This document shows positions 27,213 through 34,900 of a stretch of DNA of 59,543 bases, piece by piece. This stretch comes from Methylobacter sp. (GTDB lineage Bacteria > Pseudomonadota > Gammaproteobacteria > Methylococcales > Methylomonadaceae). The DNA lies in assembly GCA_004299305.1 (NCBI GenBank), contig SCPZ01000124.1, forward strand, positions 1-59,543, written 5' to 3'. Made by a program: the position numbers and the translations under genes. The notes under the pieces were generated by a model. That model was not told the origin of the DNA. It searched no databases and saw only the letters and a program-made list of their open reading frames with translations. Positions within the stretch are counted from its first letter, which is position 1, and every line of letters begins with the position of its first letter.

Positions 27213-28649
27213 TCAACCAAAATTAATCTTCGCTTCCACATCGTTGCTGGAATCGGCATTTTTCAATGTTTCTTCCAAGCTGATTTTTCCTGATTTATAC
27301 AGTTCAAACAAGGCATCATCAAATGTCTTCATGCCTTTGCTGCCGCTCGATTTCATAGCCGTTTTAATTTCATTCAATTCCCCTTTTAAAATCAAGCTGG
27401 CTATATGAGGCGTGTTGATCATCACTTCAATGGCTGCACAGCGCTTCCCTGCAATATCGGGAATAAGGCGCTGGGAAATAACGCCATTTAAATTGGTGGC
27501 AAGATCCATAAACAATTGCGCATGATGTTCATGCGGGAACATGTTGACAACCCGCTCCATGGCCTGATTGGCATTATTTGCATGCATGGTCGAGATGCAT
27601 AAGTGACCGGTATTGGCAAGCTCCAAAGCGGCGGCCATGGTTTCCCGGTCACGAATTTCGCCGATTAAAATAACATCGGGCGCTTCCCGTAAACAGGCTT
27701 TTAGCGCCCTGGCATAGGAGTCGGTATCCACGCCGACTTCGCGTTGATTGACGATTGATTTCAGGTTCGGGTGCGAGAACTCGACCGGGTCTTCAATGGT
27801 TAAAATATGGCCAGCCGAATTGGCGTTGCGGTGGTTGATCATAGCAGCCAGCGTAGTCGACTTGCCCGATCCGGTGCCGCCCACCATTAATAACAGCCCC
27901 CGTTTGGCCATGATGAGTTCCATTAAAATATCCGGCGTGCCTAAATCCTTGCCGGTCGGGATTACCGAAGGAATCAGGCGCATAACCAATCCTACGGTTT
28001 TGCGCTGAAAAAAGGCATTGGCACGAAAACGCGCACTGCCGTCCGGTAGGCTGATCGCAAAATCCAAATCCCTGGTGACTAAAAACTCATCGATTTGTTC
28101 CTGAGTCATAATCCCGAAAGCGCCCGATTTGGTTAACTCAGGCGTCAACAGAAAATCATCCAACGCCACGGCGCGACCGAATATCTTGGCTTTAACCGGC
28201 GAATCGACCGTTAAAAACAAATCCGATGCATTCAGCCGGGTCATTTCCATCAGGTACGGCAGAATATTTAAATCATCTTCCGGCGCTGCCCCCAGAATGT
28301 GGTAACTGACGGGTTCCGGCTCACCGGCTTCGGCTTTTGCCTGTCCTGAATCCGGGGTGACCAACAGTACCAGTCCGTTATCTTCCACCTTGGCGCTAAC
28401 CCTGAATTTCTCGCCGTCAGGCGTGGAGCAACGAAATTCCAGCGCTTTATTTTGGATTAATTGCTGCTTTTGGGCATCATCAATGAGGGTAAAGGCAAGC
28501 TCTCTTACTACATTTGGACTGAGTTCGTTTCCACCCAAGGGATATTCCTCCCCTGATATTTTCAAGATTGCGGGAAAACCGGTTTTTAAAGACAAGCTAT
28601 CCGCATTTTTTTCCAGCATTAATTTTAAATAAGGTGTTATCAATTTCAT
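27213..28649 (-). CDS. PilT/PilU-family ATPase with an extra N-terminal domain
   Basis: A 478-residue secretion-type ATPase (retraction motor family). The ATPase core (about residues 115-470) has Walker A GGTGSGKST, the Asp box (LTIEDPVEFSH), Walker B (APDVILIGEIRD) and the His box (HLCISTMHANNA). PilT and PilU are about 345-380 residues; this protein has an additional N-terminal 110 residues. Both the extra segment (start MKLITPYLKLMLEKNADSLS) and the regular N-terminal segment (PYLMEMTRLNASDLFLTV) look like PilT N-domains, suggesting a duplication. ATG at 28649 is preferred over the upstream TTG at 28691. A PilU gene lies directly upstream. Confidence 0.9.
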   Translation of the reverse strand: MKLITPYLKLMLEKNADSLSLKTGFPAILKISGEEYPLGGNELSPNVVRELAFTLIDDAQKQQLIQNKALEFRCSTPDGEKFRVSAKVEDNGLVLLVTPDSGQAKAEAGEPEPVSYHILGAAPEDDLNILPYLMEMTRLNASDLFLTVDSPVKAKIFGRAVALDDFLLTPELTKSGAFGIMTQEQIDEFLVTRDLDFAISLPDGSARFRANAFFQRKTVGLVMRLIPSVIPTGKDLGTPDILMELIMAKRGLLLMVGGTGSGKSTTLAAMINHRNANSAGHILTIEDPVEFSHPNLKSIVNQREVGVDTDSYARALKACLREAPDVILIGEIRDRETMAAALELANTGHLCISTMHANNANQAMERVVNMFPHEHHAQLFMDLATNLNGVISQRLIPDIAGKRCAAIEVMINTPHIASLILKGELNEIKTAMKSSGSKGMKTFDDALFELYKSGKISLEETLKNADSSNDVEAKINFG

Positions 28650-28743
28650 GTCAGTATCTGGTTTAGTATGATGAGAGAAGGTTAAAAACAATTTCTACCG
28701 GAAGCCTAGCAGGTCGGACGAGTAGCTTTATTACCGTGGAAAC

Positions 28744-29886
28744 CTATTCCTCGTCGCCTCCATCATCTTTCGATTGTAATGAAAGCCCGCCGACCGAGCG
28801 GTCTTCACCGGAGGTTAACTTGATCTGCAAACGCAATTCATTTTGGGAGTCGGCATTTCTCAAGGCTTCTTCATAATCTATCTTGCCCGCCTGATAAAGA
28901 TCCAATAAGGCCTGGTCGAAGGTTTGCATACCCAGCTCACGGGATTTAGCCATCAGCGGCTTAATGCTGGAGGCCTCGCCTTTGGCAATATAATCTGAAA
29001 TCAACGGCGTATTTAATAGTATCTCAATGGCGGCGCAACGTCCGCCGTCGACGGTTTTAACCAGACGCTGGGAAATAATCGCGCGTAAATTGACCGAAAT
29101 ATCCTGCATCAATTTCGTCTGCGTCTCAACCGGAAAGAAGCCTAAAATCCGGTCGATAGCCTGATTGGCATTGTTGGCATGTAAAGTAGCCAAGGCCAAA
29201 TGACCGGTCTGGGAAAATTCCAAGCCGTAATTCATAATCTCGGCATCGCGAATTTCACCCAACACAATAACGTCGGGCGCCTGCCGTAAAGTATTGTGCA
29301 GCCCGGCTTCCCAGCTCTTGGTATCGACGCCGACTTCCCGTTGCATAACGATGCAGTTTTTATGGGCATGAACGTATTCGATAGGATCTTCCAGGGTAAT
29401 GATATGACCGTAACTGTTGGCATTACGATGGTCGATCATTGCCGCCATAGAGGTTGATTTACCTGAGCCGGTGCCGCCAACCATGATAACCAGGCCGTTT
29501 TTGTTCATCATCACTTCTTTTAAAACAGGCGGCAAACCCAACTTATCAAAGTTGGGTATTTCCGCAGCAATGACCCGGATAACCAAGCCCTGACAGCCTT
29601 GTTGGACAAAAGCATTGACCCGGAACCGGGATAGCCCGGCAGGCGAGATGGCAAAATTGCATTCTTGTGATTCTTCAAACTCCTTGAGCTGCTTATCATT
29701 CATGATGCACTGCGTCAGTGCCTTAGAATCATGAGCCGATAAGGCTTGCTGGGAAACCGGCGTCATCTTGCCTTTGACTTTTATTGCAGGTGGAAAACCA
29801 GCGGTAATAAATAAATCGGACCCTTCTTTATGTAACATAAGTTTGAGCAACTTAATCATAAAGTCCATCGCTTCTTTTCTTTCCAT
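28744..29886 (-). CDS. pilU: Type IV pilus retraction ATPase PilU
   Basis: A 380-residue PilT-family ATPase. The N-terminal PAS-like domain (LMLHKEGSDLFITAGFPPAI) is followed by the core with Walker A GGTGSGKST, Asp box (ITLEDPIEYVH), Walker B (APDVIVLGEIRD) and His box (HLALATLHANNA). Length and C-terminal acidic tail fit PilU, the PilT-dependent accessory retraction motor. A clear AGGAGGAA ribosome binding site is upstream of the ATG. No canonical pilT with yggS is present next to it, so the downstream PilT-family gene is its partner here. Confidence 0.9.
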   Translation of the reverse strand: MERKEAMDFMIKLLKLMLHKEGSDLFITAGFPPAIKVKGKMTPVSQQALSAHDSKALTQCIMNDKQLKEFEESQECNFAISPAGLSRFRVNAFVQQGCQGLVIRVIAAEIPNFDKLGLPPVLKEVMMNKNGLVIMVGGTGSGKSTSMAAMIDHRNANSYGHIITLEDPIEYVHAHKNCIVMQREVGVDTKSWEAGLHNTLRQAPDVIVLGEIRDAEIMNYGLEFSQTGHLALATLHANNANQAIDRILGFFPVETQTKLMQDISVNLRAIISQRLVKTVDGGRCAAIEILLNTPLISDYIAKGEASSIKPLMAKSRELGMQTFDQALLDLYQAGKIDYEEALRNADSQNELRLQIKLTSGEDRSVGGLSLQSKDDGGDEE

Positions 29887-30154
29887 TGACTTCCTCCTGT
29901 GTTGGTTGACTGTATAGGTTTTTACCCGGAATTAGGTAGCACTTTGTCGATTATAATTTTAATTATTAAAGATACCTAAAAAAACCATACAGGGGAGGAC
30001 AGGCTTTACCCTCAATGTTTTATTCTAAATTAGGCAATAAAAACAGCAGGTTACTTACTCGTTAGACGGTTTTTGGCTCTATATGAATCAATAGCTTAGT
30101 AATTGATATTTCTGAGCCTTACATTCAACTAAAAAGTCGACATGGCTGTCAAAT
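29887..30154. other. Intergenic region between divergent pilU and higBA
   Basis: AT-rich DNA of about 270 bases that must hold the pilU promoter. No repeat family or small gene is evident. Confidence 0.4.
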
Positions 30155-30182
30155 TTGACTTGTGTATTAACTTGGATACAAT
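30155..30182 (+). promoter_or_regulatory. Sigma-70-type promoter of the second higBA operon
   Basis: TTGACT (30155-30160) and TACAAT (30177-30182) with a 16-bp spacer. The last base of the -10 box is only 6 bases before the toxin ATG at 30189, so transcription would begin at or next to the start codon. Confidence 0.6.
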
Positions 30183-30188
30183 AACATT

Positions 30189-30482
30189 ATGAACTACATC
30201 GTCGAGCAAACTGAAAGTTTCGCCAAGTGGCATTCTGCCTTGCGTGATTTGCGTGCCAAAACCGCGATTTCCCGGCGCATCGAACGTGCGGAAAACGGCA
30301 ATTTTGGCGACATCAAGCCAGTGGGCGGCGATGTGTCTGAAATGCGTATTGATGTTGGTGCCGGGTATCGAGTTTACTTTACACTGCGGGGCGGCTTGTT
30401 TGTGCTGTTGCTCGCAGGGGGTGATAAGTCCACACAGCAAGCCGATATTCAGCGTGCGGTTAAATTGGCTAAGGAGGTTTGA
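30189..30482 (+). CDS. HigB-like toxin (RelE/ParE fold, COG3657 type)
   Basis: A 97-residue toxin with the family pattern: FAKWHSALRDLRAKTAISRR, then NFGDIKPVGGDVSEMRIDVG and YRVYFTLRGGL followed by LLLAGGDKSTQQADI. These are small mRNA-interferase-like or gyrase-targeting folds; the exact activity is not shown for this subfamily. It precedes its antitoxin by 3 bases. A promoter lies so close upstream that the mRNA may be leaderless. No disrupting mutation is seen. Confidence 0.9.
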   Translation: MNYIVEQTESFAKWHSALRDLRAKTAISRRIERAENGNFGDIKPVGGDVSEMRIDVGAGYRVYFTLRGGLFVLLLAGGDKSTQQADIQRAVKLAKEV

Positions 30483-30485
30483 ATC

Positions 30486-30779
30486 ATGACTATAAAGACT
30501 GAAAAACTGTTGCCGTTCGACATGGTCGCTCTGCTCGATAGTGATGAAGCTATCAGCGAGTACCTATCCCAAGTGCTTGAAGATGGAGACAATGACGAGC
30601 TGCTCCGCGCGCTGGGATATATCGCCAAGGCCAAGGGTATGGCGATGGTTGCAAAGGAATCCGGTTTGGGCCGCGAAAGCCTGTACAAGGCGCTTGCCCC
30701 CGGCTCCCAGCCGCGTTTTGACACGATTTTAAGGGTAATTAAGGCGCTGGGCGTTAAGCTTCATGCCGAGCCGGTTTAA
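30486..30779 (+). CDS. Antitoxin of HigA-like family (COG3636, XRE-type HTH)
   Basis: A 97-residue protein with the COG3636 pattern: LLPFDMVALLDSDEAISEYL at the N-terminus and a helix-turn-helix KAKGMAMVAKESGLGRESLY then PRFDTILRVIKALGVKL. It is the cognate antidote of the preceding toxin and probably autoregulates the operon. A GGAGG ribosome binding site overlaps the toxin's end. Confidence 0.92.
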   Translation: MTIKTEKLLPFDMVALLDSDEAISEYLSQVLEDGDNDELLRALGYIAKAKGMAMVAKESGLGRESLYKALAPGSQPRFDTILRVIKALGVKLHAEPV

Positions 30780-30792
30780 GGCTGAGACAGCG

Positions 30793-31175
30793 TACATGAC
30801 TGCGCTAACTCGACTTTGCACTGGCTCCCAAGCTCTAGCTTGGGAACCCAGTTAGCGAAGCTCCAGCTTCGCGAAATGGGAAGTTGGAGCTTGGGAACGA
30901 GCGGAACGCAGCGCGTTGATACTGCATTCCCACGCAACGCGCTCGTCTTTATACACAAGTCTTTAAGAGCTTGTCATCCCGGATTGCCGGGATCCAGAAG
31001 CCATGGATGGCGATAGCGAAACAGATAGCAATTATCACCACGGTATTACTCAATAAAATCAAGTGGTCACATCCCTGTGCTCTGGATCCCGGCAATCCCT
31101 GCCGGGATGACGGCGTCACCCAGACACTTGTGTATAAAGACGAGCGCAACGCGTGGGAACGAGACAAAAACTAAA
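30793..31175. repeat. Composite inverted-repeat region, family R4
   Basis: The outer arms CGCTCGTCTTTATACACAAGT (near 30939-30960) and their complement (31122-31143) flank a second pair, GGATTGCCGGGATCCAG and CTGGATCCCGGCAATCC. The element can fold into a hairpin of about 230 bases. Before it lies another palindromic stretch (GCTCCCAAGCTCTAGCTTGGGA and AGCGAAGCTCCAGCTTCGC). A partial relative is at about 40545-40625. No gene is supported here; several short frames cross it only because of the symmetry. Confidence 0.75.
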
Positions 31176-31334
31176 TAACTTGAACAGATAATATCCCTTA
31201 AAAAGATGTTATCTGTAAATCGGGCTCTTTAAATTGGAGCTCAAATATATGAGTTATTTGATTTTCATTCCTTAACTCCTCCTCTGGCGCGCACGGCACA
31301 CCCTACGCTAAAAAGCCGGTCGGCTATGCCAACA

Positions 31335-31802
31335 TTATTCCAGCCATTCAATAATGTAGTCTTCCAGGTCATCGATTTCGGATTCTTTCATCGCATAACT
31401 GCGGATTGACACACCGGCATCCTGAACGCTATCGGGGCTTTTTGACAGCAAGGGATGCCAGGCCGGAAGTTCTTCGCCATTGTTTAATAAGCGGTAAGCG
31501 CAGGTTGCCGGTAGCCAGTTATAATTGGCGACATCGAGCCGGATTAGGTCCAGACATTCGGGGACTAATTGGCTGCGTTCGGTATAACGGGTACAGCGAC
31601 AAGTATCCAGGTCGATCAGCTTGCAGGCGACGCTGGTAAAGTAGATCTCCCCGGTGTCTTCGTCTTCCAGTTTGTGTAAGCAGCATTTACCGCAGTTATC
31701 ACATAATGACTCCCATTCTTCGGTGGTCATTTCGGATAGTTTTTTGGTTTTCCAAAAAATCATGGCGTTTTCCATTAACAGGCTGGAGTTGCGGCGGGGC
31801 AT
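31335..31802 (-). CDS. YcgN-family cysteine cluster protein (UPF0260)
   Basis: A 155-residue protein with the conserved cysteine set CDNCGKCCLHKLEDEDTGE, then ACKLIDLDTCRCTRY, VPECL and CAYRLL, characteristic of the YkgJ/YcgN family of putative zinc or iron-sulfur proteins. Function is unknown. ATG codons at residues 10 and 14 are alternative starts. It overlaps the upstream PHP-domain gene by one base, so the two are co-transcribed. Confidence 0.9.
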   Translation of the reverse strand: MPRRNSSLLMENAMIFWKTKKLSEMTTEEWESLCDNCGKCCLHKLEDEDTGEIYFTSVACKLIDLDTCRCTRYTERSQLVPECLDLIRLDVANYNWLPATCAYRLLNNGEELPAWHPLLSKSPDSVQDAGVSIRSYAMKESEIDDLEDYIIEWLE

Positions 31803-32635
31803 TAACTAAGCAGTTCCCACACCGGTTTGATATTTGCAGGCAAGGGCGTAAGCCTGCCTAATTCCACCCATTGGTTGGATGGGTTATGAAAATCGGAACC
31901 GACGGAACCGGCCAGCTCAAAGCGCGTTGCATAATCGGCAACTGTTTTTATTTCGTCGCTATTGTGCCTGCCGGTTACGACTTCTATGCCTACCCCCCCG
32001 GCTTCCTTGAATGCGGCTAGCAGGCGTTTCATCCAGCTGGCGGTTAGTTTGTAGCGTAAGGGATGCGCCAGTACCGCAACGCCGCCGGACCCGGTAATCC
32101 AGCTTACCGCCAGTTCCAGGTCAGACCAGGTCGTAGGAACAAACGCAGCTTTTCCGGCGCCGAGATAGCGGTCGAAAGCTTCCTGTTGGGTGGATACATG
32201 AAATTGCGAAAGCAGGAAGTCGGCGAAATGGCTGCGGGTTATCATCCCCTCGCCGGCGGCTTTTTTGACAGCTTCCAGCGCGCCGGGAATGCGTTTTTTC
32301 TCCAACTTATAAGCGATTTTTTCGGCGCGCTCGATGCGCATGATTTGCAGGTTGCGGGTGGCCTCAGTAAGCGGCGGATACGCGGGATTAATATTTAGTC
32401 CGACAATGTGAAAACATTTATTCTGCCAACTGCTTGACAGCTCTATGCCGGGAATTAATTTGATGCCAGTTGCGGCAGCTGCCGTCTGTGCTTCACTGAG
32501 ACCTGCGACTGTATCGTGATCGGTTAAAGCTAGCGAAGTAACCCCCTGTTCATGGGCGCGCCGCACTAATTCCGTGGGCGTTAATGCGCCGTCGGAGGCG
32601 GTGGAGTGACAGTGTAGGTCGTAGATTTCAGGCAT
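31802..32635 (-). CDS. rnm: PHP-domain 5'-3' exoribonuclease, RNase AM (YciV/TrpH family)
   Basis: A 277-residue metal-dependent phosphoesterase. Histidine/aspartate metal ligands are visible in YDLHCHSTASDGALTP, LALTDHDTV, and VLAHPLRY and SDFHNP at the C-terminal end. In Escherichia coli the homologue trims 5' ends of 5S and other rRNAs and acts on pAp. The ATG at 32635 gives the family start MPEIYDLHCHS; a longer frame to 32674 enters a repeat. It overlaps the YcgN-family gene. Confidence 0.88.
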   Translation of the reverse strand: MPEIYDLHCHSTASDGALTPTELVRRAHEQGVTSLALTDHDTVAGLSEAQTAAAATGIKLIPGIELSSSWQNKCFHIVGLNINPAYPPLTEATRNLQIMRIERAEKIAYKLEKKRIPGALEAVKKAAGEGMITRSHFADFLLSQFHVSTQQEAFDRYLGAGKAAFVPTTWSDLELAVSWITGSGGVAVLAHPLRYKLTASWMKRLLAAFKEAGGVGIEVVTGRHNSDEIKTVADYATRFELAGSVGSDFHNPSNQWVELGRLTPLPANIKPVWELLS

Positions 32636-32663
32636 GGATTTTAAGTTAAGGGTGAAAAGAGAT

Positions 32664-32700
32664 TGAAGGTACAAGGTTCAAAGTTTAGGGGATTACCTTT
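32664..32700. repeat. R5 family repeat, partial copy 2
   Basis: AAGGTACAAGGTTCAAAG is shared with the palindrome at 22050-22083, but the second arm is degenerate here. It lies between the ABC transporter gene and the PHP gene. Confidence 0.5.
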
Positions 32701-32710
32701 AACCTGTCCC

Positions 32711-34501
32711 TCACTGATATTCCCCATAAAGCTTCGCATAAAGGCCGTTTTGGCTGAGCAGGGTTTCATGCTGCCCATGTTCGCAGATTTGGCCTTGTTC
32801 AAAAACGTAAACATGATCGGCCTGTTTAACGGCGCTCAGGCGGTGGGCAATGATAATGGTGGTGCGGCCTGTTAAAAACTCCGCCAGCGCTTGGTGCAGT
32901 TTGTGCTCTGTTTCGCTATCTAACGCCGAAGTGGCTTCATCAAGTATCACTACCTTGGGATCGGCGACTATCATTCTGGCTATGGCCATGCGTTGCCGCT
33001 GGCCGCCGGAAAGCCTCATGCCCAAGCGACCGATGATGGTATCCAGTCCCTGGGGCAGATCCTGCACGACGTCGTTTAATTGCGCGATAGCCAGCGCATT
33101 CCATAATGCGGTATCGCTAGCCGGTTTGCCCAAGGTCAGGTTGGCGCGGATGGTGTCGTTAAACAGGACCGGGTGTTGCAGTACGGTAACGACATTTTCC
33201 CTGACCACTTCCAGGCCGATGCGGTCGATGGGAACTTCGTCGAAATAAATCTGGCCGTGGTCGGGCGGGTACAGGCCGATCAGGGTTTGTATTAAGGTCG
33301 ATTTGCCGCCGCCGCTGGCGCCAACCAGCGCGACTTTTTCGCCAACTTTGATCTTTAGCTGGATGCCGTCGAGAATTTTTTCCTCACCATAGCTGAAATG
33401 CAGGTTTTCTACGCGCAAGGAGACGGTTTTTTTGTTTAAGAACGGGTTCTCAAGGTGAGGATAATGCGGTTCCTGTTTCAGTGCGTTAAGCCGGTTGATG
33501 CGGATTAATGCGGCCTTGGCGGCATAAAAAGCGTATTGTATGCTCAGTATTTCCTGTACCGGGGCCATCATAAACCAGAGGTAACCGAACACGGCCAGCA
33601 TTTCTCCGATGCTGAGGTCGGAATAAAACACCATCAGCATCGCGCAGGCGCGGAAGATGTCGAAGCCGAACAGGAATACCAGGAAACTCAAACGCGTCGC
33701 GGCATCGCTTTTCCAGGCAAATGCGGTGGAAAAATCCTTAACCGAGCGGGCCGATTCGATCAGCTGCTGGCAGTAATGTTTCTCGCGGTTGCTGGCGCGT
33801 ATTTGATGGATGGCTTCCAGGGTTTCGGTCAGGGATTGCTGGAAAACTTCAAAAGCGGAGTTTTCCTTGGATTTTAGGTCTTTAACGCGGGAGCCGATCA
33901 CGCGGGTGAAATAAATGACTACGGGGTTCAGCAGCAGGATAAATAAACCCAGTTGCCAATGCATCCATAATAAAATGACCGCTGTGCCGATAATGGTCAG
34001 CCCCGCTACCAGCAGTTTACTGACGGTGGTGCCGATAAAGGTGTCTATCGTATCCAGGTCTTTGACCAGATGGGTTACCACGGTGCCGGTGCCGAGACTT
34101 TCGTATTCGGACATCGAAATGTTTTGCAAATGCCCGATCAGGTTGCTGCGGAAGCGGAACACAATATCCTTAGCAATGCAGGAAAACTGCCGGGATTGGA
34201 TGATGTTGAATATGATCGCAATGATGCGCAGGATAACGCTGATCAGCAAAATAACGCTGATATAAAGAATCGGCAGTTGCCAAGTTACAGGGAAAAACAG
34301 GTTGACGGTCTGGATGATAATGCCGGGTTTATGCAATAGAACTTCATCGACCAATAACGGCATCAGCAAAGGCACCGGAACGCTGGCTATGGTTGCCAGA
34401 ATGGCGATAAAATGGGAGACAAGCAGTTCTTTTTTGTGCTCTAACGCAATTTGGTAGATAGTGTTCCAGCTGTATGCTTGGGTAGCCTGTTTCGATTGCA
34501 C
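32711..34501 (-). CDS. ABC exporter, fused permease and ATPase (MsbA/multidrug-like)
   Basis: A 596-residue half-transporter. The membrane domain has six predicted helices (residues about 20-320). The ATPase domain has Walker A GASGGGKST, signature LSGGQRQRMAIARM, Walker B VVILDEATSALD and the switch His in IIIAHRLS. Likely substrates are lipids or drugs, but none can be assigned from sequence. It would dimerise. The gene stands next to the PHP gene on the same strand with a repeat in between. Confidence 0.92.
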   Translation of the reverse strand: MQSKQATQAYSWNTIYQIALEHKKELLVSHFIAILATIASVPVPLLMPLLVDEVLLHKPGIIIQTVNLFFPVTWQLPILYISVILLISVILRIIAIIFNIIQSRQFSCIAKDIVFRFRSNLIGHLQNISMSEYESLGTGTVVTHLVKDLDTIDTFIGTTVSKLLVAGLTIIGTAVILLWMHWQLGLFILLLNPVVIYFTRVIGSRVKDLKSKENSAFEVFQQSLTETLEAIHQIRASNREKHYCQQLIESARSVKDFSTAFAWKSDAATRLSFLVFLFGFDIFRACAMLMVFYSDLSIGEMLAVFGYLWFMMAPVQEILSIQYAFYAAKAALIRINRLNALKQEPHYPHLENPFLNKKTVSLRVENLHFSYGEEKILDGIQLKIKVGEKVALVGASGGGKSTLIQTLIGLYPPDHGQIYFDEVPIDRIGLEVVRENVVTVLQHPVLFNDTIRANLTLGKPASDTALWNALAIAQLNDVVQDLPQGLDTIIGRLGMRLSGGQRQRMAIARMIVADPKVVILDEATSALDSETEHKLHQALAEFLTGRTTIIIAHRLSAVKQADHVYVFEQGQICEHGQHETLLSQNGLYAKLYGEYQ

Positions 34502-34900
34502 GGGATTAGATAAGGACGTTTTTAGGAGGCTCGATTATATCATTATTGCCACTGCTCGACACATAGAGGGGCATGAAGCCTACCACTTATATCTGTTTAT
34601 CGAAAATAGCAAAAAACCCACAAAAATCATTTATCAGTTACCTAGAAAAACAACAGGTTATGAGTCTGAATTTCTGTTGACTCTAGCGTTTTTACAAAAC
34701 CGAATTGACGGTTGATAGCAATATTTGCGTGGCGCTTTGATAGTAAAAGATCATTTATATGCGTTTACTTTAGAATGGAATGCTCGCAACACAAAACCTT
34801 GAAGACATATGCCGCATACATTAGACTAAATATTAAACTGAGTAGCTACCAGTAGTAGAATTTTTCTGTTCCCGTCAATATTTACCGTTTCAAATGCCTT
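34502..34900. other. Intergenic region, possible short gene remnant
   Basis: About 400 bases between divergent genes. A plus-strand frame ending at 34715 contains a protein-like stretch (HEAYHLYLFIENSKKPTK then IIYQLPRKTTGYESEFLL) but no convincing start; it overlaps the ABC gene start if extended to its first ATG. I do not recognise it. The rest shows nothing distinctive. Confidence 0.3.

Noticed and set aside
30990-31020. GCCATGGATGGCGATAGCGAA as a further copy of the 51-nt element
   Set aside because: Only the first roughly 20 bases resemble the element; the second hairpin is missing. Similarity may be coincidence or a broken copy, so it is not counted.
30780-31175. Short open frames of 60-72 codons on both strands
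   Set aside because: They run through the R4 inverted repeats and mirror each other; no family or ribosome binding site supports them.
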